Assembly (NCBI GenBank): GCA_026545225.1
Contig: CM048845.1
Span: forward strand, 16,089,001-16,153,000
Length of the DNA stretch: 64,000 nt
Reading direction: 5' to 3'
Origin: Cornus controversa
Taxonomy: Eukaryota > Streptophyta > Magnoliopsida > Cornales > Cornaceae
The notes under the pieces are model-generated. The model saw only the letters and a list, made by a program, of their open reading frames with translations, did not search any database and was not told the DNA's origin. Made by a program: the position numbers and the translations under genes. This document shows positions 48,312 through 62,000 of the stretch, piece after piece; the first letter of the stretch is position 1, and each line of letters begins with the position of its first letter.

Positions 48312-49129
48312 ATAGTATCTTGGGTTAGGGTTATTTTTAGTCTGTGACTTTTGTGGTTCTTTTAGATTGGGGTTTTGATTTTTTTGCTTTGTGGAGATGT
48401 TTGCGATGTAAATAGGTTTAACATGGTTGTAACTTGTAAATCCCCTGATCTATTAAAGATGGTGGACAGACAGATTTTTTGTAAATCCTAGGTTTAAGTT
48501 TCAATGTTTCACATATGTTAGTAAAGAACTTTTCTTTTAATATAATTTGACTTCTTACTTACCAAAAATATATTTTTGTAATTTTTTTTAGCCTTCCTTT
48601 AATTTTATTTTAATATCATATAAGTTATATAGCATATTAAGGAAAAGAGAAATTTTAATTATTGTTGTATTGTATACTTGTATTGAAATTTGTTGATGGT
48701 TGAGAAAAACAATCAATTTATTAATTATTATCTACATCTAATTGAATTATGCCGACTAGTAATTCATATATAAGAAGTGAACACATTTTCAAAGTTTATT
48801 TATCTTAAAAAAAAATATTTCTTATTTGAAGTAATACAAGTAAAAACTAAAAACTGTGAAACAACTCATTGAAGAATACAATAAATATTAATGTTGCCAA
48901 GTTAAAAAAATAAATTTTTTTGCCAAAAAATAAAATAATTTTTATTTTTAGTCAAATAATTTTTCTTTTTTCAACAAGTTCATGATCGAAACAGTTAAGA
49001 AAAAAAGCGAAAAACACAATTGACATGTGAGATTGCAATCGATATTTCGAAGTTTATTTATCTAAAAAATAAAATATCATAATAGAATTTGTAATTACAT
49101 AGTTTAAAAATAACTTCATAGTTTTAAAA
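48312..49129. other. AT-rich spacer
   Basis: The first ~150 bp may be the former 3' UTR of the H2B copy. The rest is AT-rich; one degenerate satellite-like unit occurs near 48750. No gene. Confidence 0.5.
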
Positions 49130-50688
49130 AATAAGATTTGTAATTAGATGTAATTGACATAGTTTAATTGAATTAATGACATCTAATATGGTACTATATC
49201 TAATTGAATCAATTAGATTGTGAATTAATCCTATTCTTTTCTTGTCAATTATTGTTGCCTTCTCTATTTTAAATATAATACTATACCAATTGAATAAAGA
49301 CTTACCTAATTCAAATATAAGTGATCTAATTAAATTAAGACTAAACTAATTCATATAAAGTGATCTAATTAATATATGGTAGTATATCTAATTGAATTAA
49401 CAAGACTCCACTAATTCATTAATTAAGACTATACTAATTCATATAGAAGTGATCTAATTGAATCAATTAGATTATGAATTAATCATATTCTTCTCTTGTC
49501 AATTATTGTTGTTTTTCCTATTTAAAACATAATACTATATCAATTTAATAAAGACTAAACAAATCTATATATAAGTGATCTAACATAACACTACATCTAA
49601 TTGAATTAAGACTGTACTAATTTATATATGTAAGTGATATAATTATTATTTTTAAATATCTAATTGAATTATGATTATAACTAATTGAATTAATGAGACT
49701 AAACAAATTCACATATAAATGATCTAATTAGAAAATGACACTACATCTAATTGAATTAATACTATACTAATTCATATATGTAAGTGATCTAATTGGTTTT
49801 TTTTTTTCAAGTATCTAATTGAATTATGATTATAGCTAATTGAATTAATGAGACTAAACTAATTTATGTATAAGTGATCTAATTAACTTTTTGTTGATAA
49901 GTATCTAATTGAAATATGATTATATTTAATTGGATTAATGAGACTAAACAAATTTATATATATGTGATCTAATTAGAACATGACACTATATCTAATTGAA
50001 TTAAGACTATACTAATTTATATATTAGCTAATTTAATTAGAACATGACATTACATCTAATTGAATTAAGACTGTACTAATACATATATAAGTTATCTAAT
50101 AGATATATGGTACTAATTAGTCTAATTCATGTATAAGTAAGTGATAAAATTGAAATATGGTACTATATCCAATTGAATTAACAACACTATACTAATTCAA
50201 TAATTAAGTGATCTGATTAAAACATGGAATTACCTCTAATTGAATTAAGACTATACTAATTCATATATAAGTTACCTAATTAAAATATGACACTACATCT
50301 AATTGAATTAAGACTACACTAATTCATACATGAGTGCTCTAATTGAAACATGACACTATATCTAATTGAATTACGACTACACTAATTCATATATAAGTGA
50401 TATAATTGATATTTTTATAAGTATTTAATTGAAATATGATTATATCTAATTGGATTAATAAGGCTATACTAATTCATAAATAAGTGATCTAATTGAAGCA
50501 TGACATTACATCTAATTGAATTAAGACTACACTAATTCATACATAAGTGATTTAATTGAAACATGATACTACATCTAATTGAATTAAGACTACACTAATT
50601 CATACATAAGTGATCTAATTGATTTTTTTATAAGTATTTAATTGAAATATGATTATATCTAATTGGATTAATAAGACTATACTAATTC
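49130..50688. repeat. ~63-bp satellite array
   Basis: More than 20 degenerate units built around ATCTAATTGAATTAAGACTA, CTAATTCATATATAAGTGAT and CTAATTGAAACATGACACTA. Clear neighbours are 63 bp apart (50297/50360 and 50510/50573); some units carry a longer variant with TTTTTATAAGTATTTAATTG. The array is cut at 50688 by an LTR insertion and continues for about 80 bp from 55520. Confidence 0.92.
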
Positions 50689-50939
50689 TGTCACGCCTCG
50701 AAATCTGGACCATCGGAACGTCCCCGATCTGAGTCTGAACTCTGGGTTATGAGGTATCATGATTGCCCAATCATTATCCTATGACCCAGACAATCATGGC
50801 AATTATCATTTCTCACCCCCAACTCCATTACAGGTCACTGAGGCTGACTCGCGGAAGCTTAACCATAATCATACCTACAATGTGTGCATGCATACGTACA
50901 TGAGTCAATTTTTACAAATGGGTCCCTCATTAAAGCATA

Positions 50940-53537
50940 TGTCACACCCCAAAATTTGGACCACCAGGACTCCCCCAGTTTGAGCCTGAATTTTGAGTAG
51001 TGAGATGTCATGATTGTCCGATCGTCACTTCACGACCCAAACAATTATGACAAATGTTACCAACATCACCCTTGGTTTCTACTTGGAACACCGAGATCAT
51101 TACATATAGCGAAATTTTTTATATTTATCAATATATTACCGGATATATCAAAATGAACAATGATCTAAGTTGAGATCTCAAAGTCTAGCAGAAACATTCT
51201 TTATACCATTAATACCATGCGTACATATATGTGTAAGCAATTCAAATAAAATGATCATTCACACTACGAAACCCCACATTTACATTACATTGTATATCCA
51301 ATATAGTTGTGGACTGCATGTTTTCGCGCAATTGAACCCTCAATTTTGCATAGTTGAATTACTTTGCACAATCGAAAACACAATTTCGCATAATCAAAAC
51401 ACTAGTTTCACACAATTGAAATGATGGTTTCGCATGATCGAAATCTACGCATGATCGAAGTATTATCAAGATCCCACTAGAATTTTACCTCTCTTCCATT
51501 GAAAATTTTGCAACATGGCTCACACAATCAAAAGCATTTTGATTGTGCGAAATAGGCATTTCGCACAATCAAGGTGACCCTCTGCAGATTTTCAACAATT
51601 CCACCTAAAATCAACTATACAATATTGCAAACATCTACATATGTTATATCATTATGCATATACTCCAAATCATGCACTTGGATAACTATGGTCTTATTTT
51701 ACCAATTCATTGCACAATCATTCTCACAAGTTATACAAGGAAAAGAAATGGACATAAATGAAGAATCATCATTTAAATTATCTAGCATCTACCATGCTCA
51801 AAATTATGCTCATAATGTATAAAATTATAAGGCATAAATAATACATATTCCCAAAACATAAATAGTCTTTACATGTTCGTCACATGCATATAGTCCACAA
51901 TCCAGATATGTATTCAAATAAAGTAATAATAAGGTCTTTAATGAATCAATTCCGCTCTACGCCAATTCACAATTGGGGAGACTCCATAACCTCCTTTTCA
52001 TTCCCTGAAAAGAGTAACACTCGTGGGATGAGCTATAATACCCTTAGTAAGAATGTCTAAAATAGAATTTAGCAAGTTCCGTGAATATTACATAGACACA
52101 TATTTGCATTGAATCATGCTAAGGAAATATTCGTACATCACAACCATATCACAAGCAATATATGAAATGCAACGTGATATGCATAGCTCCCTTATACTTT
52201 CTATAATCTATTGGGTTCTGATTTTTTGGGCCGCCCAATCTCATATAATCGAGGCTCTTTTACCAGTTTACCTCATCGTAGGACTTCATTTTAGGGAGTA
52301 TCCTTTTCCATTCTAATCTGGAGCCCCAATCAAGGATCACTCCACAGAGTTTCGCCCCTAGATTGCCCCACATAGGTTTATCCAAATACCATGCCACTCG
52401 TCAAGAGGGCTCACCACCCAATTAAACTCACCACCATCACCAAGCCAATGAATGAAGATGCATTCCCATGCCCATGCTCAATGTGCACACACAATTCAAA
52501 GCAATATAGTACTATTCGTCATGCTTGCACATCTTGTAAATAATTGTAACATACATTCACATTGGACATATTACACATTTTGTATATCTCATATCAAGTA
52601 GATAGACATTTAAATATGTTTCACATTTAAACATGCTTTCAAGATATTTTATCAAACACATAGGTGTCACCTTCATAATTATACATGAATACACGTAATT
52701 GTTCACAATTCGACCTCAATATGCTTATATAATCATCTAAGACAATTATAAACATGTAATTACATCATTAAACATTGATAAATCACTAAACAGTATAATC
52801 TAGCATGCTTTAATCTTGAAAGACATTTAATTATACCCACATAACCAATTGGTTGCTATAAATAACCAATATACTCACAAAACTCTGGATTCCATGGGTT
52901 AGGTATCTCTACCTTAATTTGGAAGAGCTTTCAAATGATTTTTTCAATTTCTCACAAAAAAAATTATCTTTCTCTGAATTCGATTCCGAATGGATCAAAC
53001 TCGAGCCCTCAATGCATAGGCCAAATTCTTCTTCTTTGGCGCCTTCCAAATATTGCCCCAAGCCTTCCAAAATCAATAGAGAAGGGAAGAAGATGATATT
53101 GCTATATATAGATATATATTGCTTTCTCTATGCGGCTGATGAGAATGAGAAATGAATTCAGCAATTTCCTACTTTGTTATTTATAGACTTAGCTGTCAAA
53201 TTTACAAAAATACTACTAGTCTCTCACAAAATCTTTTCGGATTTCGTTTTTGATTTTGATAACTTCGATAGACTCAAAATCGATTTTGTAGCACGTTAAA
53301 TATTTTATTTAGGTCATCCTCCAATTTTGGTGTCATTCAGACACTTTCGAATTTTTTGGCCTCACTTGACTCGAAAAAGTCAATTTTTGCCAAACACTCT
53401 CAAACTATTCTGAATACTTATAAAGGTCCTTAAACATGTATTTTACATTTAAAACACATTTATAATCATTCAAATCATTTATATGCATTTAAATGAAATA
53501 AAAAAAAAACTGGCCAAAAATGGTCACGGTTCTTACA
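50940..53537 (-). mobile_element. Related long LTR (A) nested in LTR B
   Basis: Starts TGTCACACCCCAAAATTTGG and ends TCACGGTTCTTACA; on the minus strand it carries TATAAATAAC near 53178-53188, the same distance from its start as in B. Blocks such as TTGGAAGAGCTTT (minus side of the leader), ACCAATATACTCACA and TAAGAATGTCTAAAATA recur in B in the same order, so the two are related subfamilies, clearly diverged. About 2.6 kb. No obvious target duplication was found at its ends. Confidence 0.7.
51300..51580. repeat. Word-repeat block of LTR A (TTTCGCACAATCG type)
   Basis: About ten variants of CGCACAATCGAAA, CGCATGATCGAAA and their reverse complement (GATTGTGCGAAAT) lie within 280 bp, in both orientations, separated by unrelated short spacers. 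Confidence 0.8.
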
Positions 53538-53581
53538 ACAAATGTGTACTTAAGCCCCATTACCAAATCATAGGTGTTACT

Positions 53582-53825
53582 CAGTGTGATTAATCGAACA
53601 TTGCCATTCGATTAATCGCAACTCTCATTACGATTAATTGTAAGTGAGGTTTTGATTAATCGAAGCTGCGATTAATCATTGATGTATTGTATGATATATC
53701 GAAACACACTAGAATTGATCTCTCTTTTAAAGCTGAAATTTTGATTGATCGAAGTGATGTCTTTGATTAATTAATGAACTAAGATTAATCGAAGTGGAGC
53801 TTGCAATTAATTGTAGGTCTTCCAC
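53582..53825. repeat. Word-repeat block of LTR B (CGATTAATCG type)
   Basis: About nine variants of the palindrome CGATTAATCG, often followed by AAG or preceded by TTTGATTAAT, within 245 bp. The block takes the same relative place in B as the CGCACAATCG block in A. Confidence 0.8.
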
Positions 53826-55519
53826 AACAATTTCCTGCAGAATTCCTCAAGTGTCCATTTTCATGACTAAATTTTCATCCTTAACATACATTGCTCCCAA
53901 TTCACCATTCTCTCATCCCAATCATTCCCACAGTTGACATATATACATAAATGGACATAAATAAAAATTTAAGATCATCATTCTCTTAATTTAGCATTCA
54001 TCCATTCTACAAAACTATACATGTAAAGTCATAAGACATAATCATAAACATGTTCCAAAACATTAAAGGTCATATACATAAGCCAACATCTGCATTTAGC
54101 TCACATCCCGGACATACATTTCAAATATAAACACTAAATGCTCTCAAAGGAAATCTAGCTATGCTCTAGGCTAACTCATTGTTAGGGGGACTCCGCTACT
54201 TCCTTGCTATGTCTTGAAAAAAGTTGATATACCTGCGATGAACTCCTGAATGCTTAGTAGAAATGTCTAAAATATAATTCCTCAAGTTTTGTGAATACCA
54301 CATAACATATAATCACATTATCATGTTAAGCACAAGTTCATGTAAAAATATTCATGTCATGCATTATGTAATGTTATGTTCCTCCTAAGTATCCTACGTA
54401 CATACACACATGACCTAGAATTCGGACTCCTATGACAGTCCATCCGATATTCCATTTCCTCTCTTTTGAACATCCGAACTCCATAGTCGGTCTATCCGAT
54501 ATTATAATCGAACTCTTTTGTCGGTCTATCCAATTTTATAATCGAATTCCTTAGTCTATCCATTCGGTATTCTTACCCTCTCCCACATATACCCCCATAG
54601 CCATGTATATGCAATGCATGGACAATTTATACTTTCATGCTCATGTCCACATCTTCTCATGTCAAAGCATTTATTTCAACAATAAAAATATGTTTTATAA
54701 TAATTCATGCTCATTAAGATAATTAATCAAACACGGAGGTGTCACATTCACATATACACATCAAACATGTATAATTCTCTCACATTTCTCACTCAACATG
54801 CTATATGATCACATATAACAGTTATAAATACATAATCACATCTATTCACAATAAGAATTTATTTTATTGTATAATGTAGCATTAAAGAACTTTAAAAAAT
54901 ACTAAATTATACACATATAACCAATTGGGTACCATAGACAATCAATATACTCACACAAATCCCGAATTTCATAATTTAGACATCCCTATAATAGTTTAGA
55001 AGAGCTTTTAACCAAAATCCCCAATTCTCACTAAACTCAAGATTACCGAAAATCAACTTTGCTTTGATCAAATGGAATCCCTCGACGTGTAAAACAACAT
55101 TTCCTTCTTTGGCATCTTCCAAATCATGCTCTAAGTCCCTCGAATCTAAGAGAGAAAAAGAAAAAGTATAGAGAGAAGAGAGAGTCTCTTGGTAGCTGCC
55201 ATAGAGAGAGAGAGAGAGAATGAGTGTTAAAATGTTATTTTAGCTATTTATAGCCTTAACCTCGTCAAATATTTTAAAAATAAATATTTTTTAAAAATAT
55301 CCAATTTTTTGGGCTCACTTGACTCGCATCCCGGGCCACACAGATCCGAAAATCTCAAATTGAACCAAACATTTTCAAAACTTTCCCAGACTCTCATACA
55401 AGTCCCCAAACATATATTTCATATTTGAAACATGCATAAAATCATTTAAATCACTTATATGATGATAAATGAAAAAGAAAAGAAAAAAAAATCAGTCCAA
55501 AATGGTCACGGTCTTTACA

Positions 55520-55600
55520 AATTCATATATAAGTGATCTAATTAAAACATGACACTACATTTAATTGAATTAATGGACACTATACTACTATATTAATCTA
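55520..55600. repeat. Right remainder of the 63-bp satellite
   Basis: AATTCATATATAAGTGATCT, then CTAATTAAAACATGACACTA and ATTTAATTGAATTAATG, directly continues the unit interrupted at 50688. Confidence 0.9.
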
Positions 55601-56526
55601 TTAATTTTATTATTTTCTTGCCAATTATGGTACTAATTTATGTAGTTGGAATGAATTTAATCACTAATCAATTGTTAAGTAATTTGTCACACAATCTGTG
55701 TAAGTATAACACATTTGATTAAAATTTATGTTTAATCAATAATCTCTAGTTCCAAAGGTGACAACTATCTACTTACTTGATGCCATTTTTCAACTAAACC
55801 CATATTGTGTGGCTTTAGAGTATCACACATGACATGACAGTCTTGCTTGTTGCCACCATTCTCCTGTATCTCGTTCTATTATCTTGTATGTTGTATCTCT
55901 CTCTCTCTCTTGCATGCCACCACTTTTTCCCTTCTCTCTCTGTTTGTGTATATGATGCCATTTTTTCCCCTCTTCTTGCATTCTATCATTTAAAGATCAC
56001 AAAGATACTTTGATAATTCTCTGATCAACTGGCATCATCATCATCATCTTTAGAACACCCACAAAGGAACAACAAAATGAACAAAAAAATTGTAAAAAAA
56101 TCCACCAACCAGCATCATCATCATCATCATCATCATTTTGTTGAGCTATATTTTGTGAGTGTATTCTAACTTTACATTATTCTCTTCTATTTGATTTTCT
56201 ACCTCTCAAAAAAAAAAATTGCTCATGATAATTTCATTATATTTCTATATTGTTCATTTAACATATGTATCATGCTATATGTTAAATGATTTTCATTTTA
56301 TTTCTATATTATTCTGCTTCTGACAATTTTAGAAAAATAAACTATGCCATGTCACATGTGATTTTAGAAAAATAAAATTTGATTTTGAATATGTTAGATT
56401 TTTCTACCATTTTCTTTTTTTTAATACTCTTGTTTAAAGTTTAAACTTATGTTTAGATTCAATGTCATCTGTCAAAGGAAAAGAAAAGATAAACCTACGA
56501 CCATGAAAAGTTCAGGGGCCTTAATT
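55601..56526. other. Spacer with CT and (CAT)n tracts
   Basis: Contains a CTCTCTCT tract near 55890-55910, and (CAT)n at 56032-56050 and 56112-56137. It may include the 5' noncoding part of the hAT transposon that follows, but no terminal repeat was identified. Confidence 0.45.
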
Positions 56527-58770
56527 TGATGACAAACCGTTATAGAATTATGTGAAAGTTCTTAGTCTACCAATACGTGGAGGTGGAAATAGAGCCCGAT
56601 CATGCAATTACTGCAATAAAAAAGTTACAGAGTCATATTCAAAAGTGAAGGCTCATTTATTGAAGCCTCCTAACTATAGAGTTAAAGCTTGCAAGTCAAT
56701 TACATATTATGTATATCAAGCCTTAAAGAATGGGCATGAGCAATTTAAAGGGAAAAAGACTTAAGAAGAACTGAATGTGAGAAGGAAGGAAGAATATTTG
56801 TCCTTGCCAGAAGGATCGGATTTGTTACAATGCAAAAAAAGAAGGGGATTAGCTCCAGGAGCTCTAGAAAATGTATTTAATGTAGAACAAAAGATGTTGA
56901 TATACAGGCAGCTCGTGTGTTCTATGCATCTGCCTTATCAGTCAATTTCACAAGGTGCCCCCATTTTAGAAAATACTCACTAACATTAACCAACAAAAAA
57001 TTATCAGGTTATACTCCTCCAATGTTTGATAGATTATGAACAACATTGCTGGCCCAAGAGAAGGCACATGTGAATCGGAAGCTTCAGCCGATAAAAGACT
57101 CTTGGAAAAAGAAAGGCATGCCTTTTTGTTTAGATGGATGTTCAAATAGATAAATAAGGCCACTGATAAACATAATGGTTGCATCAGTAGGTGGTGGAAT
57201 ATTTTTGAAGGCAATTGATGCAAGTGGTAACATAAAGGATGCAGAATATGTAACTAATCTATTTCTCCCCATGATCAAATAAGTGGACAAACAAAATATT
57301 GTTCAAGTCATTACAAAAAATGAGAGTAACTTAAAAGCTATTGGAAGTATAATTGAAAGTAAATATCTTCATATTTTTTGGACTCTTTGTATTGTGCAGT
57401 ACCTAAATTTGGCTCTAAAAAGCATCTGTGAATCCTATGAAAACTCACCTCAATATGAACCTTGTAAATGGATTATTGAAGTGGTGAGTAGTGTGCAAAA
57501 TATAAGGAACTTCATTGTTATCCATAGCATGAAACTCTCAATTTTTAATATTTACTCGAAATTGGGTTTGCTAAGGGTAGTAGAAATAAGATTTGCATCA
57601 AACATTCTTATGGGAAAATATATGAACGAAGTTAAGGATGCACTTGAGAAAATGGTGATGGATCCAAATTGGAGGTTGAATCTAAAAGGAGATGGAAAAT
57701 CAGCAATTTAAATAAAGGCTCGGGAAGTTAAAAACTGTATTGTTAGTTACGGTCGGTGGGAAGACTTGGAATATATCTTGAACTTTACTGAGCCTATTGT
57801 TGATTCTTTGAGGTTAACAGAGGTGCTCATGTTCTATATTTGATCTATGATATATGGGATATAATGATTGAGAAAGTCAAATCATAAATACTTGCACATG
57901 AGCAAAAATATCTGCTCATTGGTCAATCAAAATTCTTTGATGTCATTCATAAAATTTTGGAGGTAAGATGAAATAACAACAGAAATCCCTTACAATGTAT
58001 GGCTCTTTCATTGGTTCTTAAATACTACATTGAGGCTTGGATTGGAAGTCGAAGTGATGGAGTTTCGTGGCTCTCACCACATGAAGATTAAGAAGTTTCT
58101 TTAAATAGAAGCAAATGCTTGAAACAGTTGTTTAGCAATCAAAATGGTCTTCAAAAAGTTTATATAGAATATGGAGCCTTTTCAAGTGGATCTGGTTACT
58201 TCAATGAATCTCATGTTATTGATGCAAAAATGTAAGAGGAATCAATTTCATGATGGGCTAATCATGGTGCTTCAACTCCCATGTTACAAGCTTTAGCATT
58301 CAAATTGCTTTCCTAATTGGCAGTGTCCTCTTGTTGCAAAAGAAAATTGGAGTACATATTCTCTTATTCAAAGCATCAAAAGAAACAAATTGACTACAAG
58401 TAGAGCTGAAGATTTGGTCTTTGTATATTGCAATATTCATCTCTTGTCAAAAAAGAAAAAAGAATACAAGAAAGGGCCGTCAAAATATTGAAATTTATGT
58501 AAGTTTAACTGACTAAGTATTGAGTCTATTGATTTTTAAATTTTAATCTCTTAAACTAATCTTTCAGAATTTAATAACATTTATTTCATAGTTTAAAAAG
58601 TGGTGATAAGTTCGATATTGATGGTAACACTCTTGGGGAACTTGTAGAGCTTTCTATCAATGAGCCCGAGTTTGAGTTTATGACATTTGGTGAAGAATTT
58701 TAAGAGGCTACCTTAGGGGCTGGAGTTGAATAAATTGAAGAATTCCAACAAAGTCAAATTTTAGAATGAT
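56527..58770 (+). pseudogene. Decayed hAT transposase (BED / DUF659 / hAT-C)
   Basis: Fragments in order in three frames: a BED zinc finger (ARSCNYCNKKVTESYSKVKA, then HLLK, from 56590), a middle DUF659-like part (LSGYTPPMFDRL, KGMPFCLDGCSNR, VASVGGGIFLKAID, VDKQNIVQVITKN) up to a long open piece at 57283-57711, then IEAWIGSRSDGVSWLSPHED, and a C-terminal block (WQCPLVAKENWSTYSLIQSI, RAEDLVFVYCNIHLLS, 58316-58460). At least ten stops or frameshifts separate them. This is the order of a complete plant hAT transposase, of a different group from the relic at 42170. No terminal inverted repeats were found. Confidence 0.9.
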
Positions 58771-60688
58771 CGATTGAAGAAATGATATCTTGTTAGAAAG
58801 ATATAACTATGTATTTCACTATTTTGCCTTTTTGATGTTTATCTCAACAGATTCAAAGCTCAAAAGTTCAAAACTTAAGTTCTTAACTAGTAATTTAGTA
58901 TCTAATTTTTTGCACTACATCACGTGACTATGTGACTAAAGTTGATTATTATCAATGATATGAATCATATGATTATATTTGTGGTGTAAATTGTAAAGTA
59001 TTAATTCCTAAAAAAAAAAAGTAACATGTGATAAACTGATAATGCTTAATCATCTAGCAATTAGCAGGCAACATGAAGCTTCTATAGTCTTTTTATGTCA
59101 TATTCAACATTTTAACATATTTTTTCATAACATATTCAACATTTCCTAATCTAATGTTGATATTTATTTGTGCAGGGTAAAGACTATATAATGCAGACTA
59201 TGGCTGTGCAAGTATGTTGTTGTACTACTGTAAGTGTAAGCTAAGTTAACTAACCTATCAAATTTGTTTGGTCACCAGTTCTCCTCTCATATAGTTCTAT
59301 TATCACCTATATTTCTAATGAAGTGGTTTTGCCTTTTGGAATTCCATTTGATGATTGATGAAAAATTGAAGATTAAAAGAAAAAAAAGGCTAAAAGCATA
59401 ATATAACTACTTCCTACTAGTTAAGTAAGTTAATCAACTCTTATGGCTTATAATTTTATTTTATTTTCATAATTAGTATGTCATGTCCAAGTACCCGTGT
59501 CTAATTTTTGGACACTTTTAATTCGTGTCCCCGTATCCAATAATTTTGTACATAGATGGATCTAACCCCTAGACACACATTAGTGTCCGACACCCATACC
59601 CAAGTTTGTGCAACATAGGTGTCTACATCTGACCCTCTTTGTTTGGCAATGTCAAACAAAGATGTACACAATGATGTCATGTTGTACTATGACATATGAG
59701 TACTTTTGCTACATGAGAAATGTACTTTGCACTGTGGTTGGTGTGAAAACTTGATTCAAAAATACCTTTAAATTCTTTCAGGGACACTTTTGCTTTTTAT
59801 TTTTTTGCATCGTGGTTGGTGCAAAAAGCTTGTTTAGATCTATAAAAACGTGTATCAGGTAAGATTACGATCTTAGAGATGGAATTTCGGGCAAAATTAC
59901 AATTTCTCATTTTAAAGTCTAAATTAGGTAAAATTATGATTTTACCTTGGTCTCTACCAGAGATTTTGGAGTCAAAAACTACGATTTTGAGTATTACTGA
60001 AAATTTTGAACTCAAAAAGCATAGTTTTTAGCTCCACTAGGAATTTTGAAATTGGAAGAGCATTGATGAGCTTTAAACATATAAGTTTGAAAGATGGTGT
60101 AATCGAACCCACTCTTGCCTACGCTACTTATGTATTTGTACTATAAATAACGTGTTGTAAATCAAGTCGAATAGTTTGATCAAATTGAATTTTGAGGGAG
60201 TTTTGAATTTGAAAAAGAATGAACCTTCAAATATGCAAATTTGGAAGGTGGTGTAACCGAACTTAGGGTTGCTTAGGTATCCTAATTATCCCTGATGTAG
60301 TTCAATTATAAATTAACAACTCATAATAGTACGAGTTCTTGTAGGACAGAGTTATATAGATGGTGTCGAACCTTAAAGACTGTTCTTAATGTGATGTTTT
60401 TCTAAATTATGAAAATTTAACTTTGATTTGAACCTAAGAAGATTAAGTTGTTTTTCTATTCTCTTAACACTAGAAATAATTAAAGAGATAATATTGTTGA
60501 ATTAAGAACAACTTAATAAATAGATAAAAGTTATATGAGAGAGGATCTAGAGTCATGATTTCACCACTAATCCCACATCAAAGTTAATAGCAATTGCTAG
60601 GGTTTCTCTTCATGTTTTAACAATGATCTATATGGCTACAAACTCATACAATATTTTATACAGGACACATGTATTCAATTAATAAGCA
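58771..60688. other. Spacer with transposon debris
   Basis: 59486-59640 contains GTGTCCGACACC and CCGTGTCT-type words similar to hAT MITE interiors. 59690-60060 has a repeated GTGGTTGGTGTGAAAA/GTGGTTGGTGCAAAAA phrase and AAATTATGATTTTACC, which also occurs in the array at 46085-46760. No gene is seen. Confidence 0.45.
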
Positions 60689-61180
60689 TAACCCATCTTC
60701 GGTTAAGACAAATCATCTACCTAAATAAATTAACTAAGATTGTAGATAATTTACCTTCCATAAGCATGGCCTATCAAATCAATTGAATTCATGTGCAATT
60801 ATTACCATCATATAACCATCATCAATATAATCACAGAAAATAAAGATGATTTGAGTTTCAATCAAAACAAAATGATTCTAAGATAAGATAAAGTTTTATT
60901 GAAATTGAATTATAAATATTGAAAACCAATTTTCTTGCTTAACCCATCTTTGGTCAAGACAAATCATCTACCTAACTAACTTAACTAAGATTGTAGATAA
61001 TTTACATTCCCTAAGCATGGCCTATTAAATCAATTGAATTCATGTGCAATTATTACCATCATTAATATAATCACAGAAAATAAAAATGATTAGAGTTTCA
61101 ATCAAAACAAAATGATTCTAAGACAAGATAAAGTTTTTATTAAAATTGAATTATAAACATTGAAAAACAATTCTCTTAAT
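60689..61180. repeat. ~251-bp tandem duplication
   Basis: TAACCCATCTTCGGTTAAGA at 60689 and TAACCCATCTTTGGTCAAGA at 60940 head two copies about 95% alike, each running through TTGTAGATAATTTAC, ATTACCATCAT and AAATGATTCTAAGA to TTGAATTATAAA. Probably part of a decayed retrotransposon. Confidence 0.88.
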
Positions 61181-61999
61181 TACACAATCTTCAAACATGA
61201 ATTAAAGCCCTAATAATAAACAATTAAACCCTTGATATGTGATTAAGGCTACATCACTCCCTTAGATGAAGAAATTAGCCACTCATGTTGTAGTTGAATG
61301 ACTCCATGGATAGACAATCTATCTCTTCTTTACTATACCCTTATTTTCCTCTAAAAGTTGTCAAAAAGTTCCCTCTCACGTCCTATGGTTGTCCCTTAAA
61401 AAGAAATTCTAGAACTAGGGCAGAAAACAAAACCTAGCTACTTAGGATTTGAAGTCTATTCCAATGTGGCTCGAGCTAGCTTTAAGTGGCTCAATCCAAC
61501 TCTAAGCGAGCCAACAGTCCACAAGTGTGGTAATTAAATTAAACCTGCATGTGGATTAACTTAATGTCGACCATTTCGAATTAGCTTCTCTAAATTGGTC
61601 TGTTTGGTCCCATTAGTCTTTAATCTTTGACATTACTTTGTTTGGTGAAGAAAATATGAATGGATATCTATGGACACACCACCAATGAGTTATGATCAAT
61701 AATTAATTGAAATTACTATTAAAGACCTGAAAATAATAAAACTAGAAAAATGCTCAAAACTACAAGATAAGTAATAGTAAGATGCTAACACATAAATTTA
61801 AGGACTTGAATGTGTAACATTTTAAGCTTATCAATCCCCACTGTGAAAAATGTCACGCTCGATTCCCGACTCCTGGAAACCAGAGGTGATTAATATTACT
61901 GAGCCAGACTTCAAAACACAATCACTCTTGGTATCGTATTTTTATACCAAGACTTCATCTCAATACCCTCACTAAGGTACCATGTTATGATACCGAGCT
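61181..61999. other. Spacer; possible LTR end at 61850
   Basis: No gene. TGTCACGCTCGATTCC at 61850 resembles the border TGTCACGCCTCGAAAT of LTR B, so 61850-62000 could be the end of another LTR interrupted by the one starting at 62001. Confidence 0.4.
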
Positions 62000-62000
62000 G

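Larger units (their letters stand above)
50689..55519 (-). mobile_element. Long LTR (B) inserted in the satellite, holding a second LTR
   Basis: TGTCACGCCTCG at 50689 and TCACGGTCTTTACA ending at 55519 mark the ends, and AATTC flanks both (50684-50688 and 55520-55524), a perfect 5-bp target duplication within the satellite. Read on the minus strand it begins TGTAAAGACCGTGACC, has a TATA box (GGCTATAAATAGC, near 55235-55247) and ends CGAGGCGTGACA, as in long Ty3/gypsy LTRs. Without the nested copy (50940-53537) it is about 2.2 kb. I see no primer-binding site or coding domain, so it is read as a solo LTR. Its minus orientation rests on the TATA box and end sequences. Confidence 0.82.

Noticed and set aside
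49130-50688. Regularly spaced repeats that might suggest a CRISPR array
   Set aside because: Plant nuclear DNA, no unique spacers of constant length; it is a degenerate 63-bp satellite.
52919-53155. 78-codon frame in LTR A
   Set aside because: Lies antisense in the LTR leader; the related LTR B does not keep it open.
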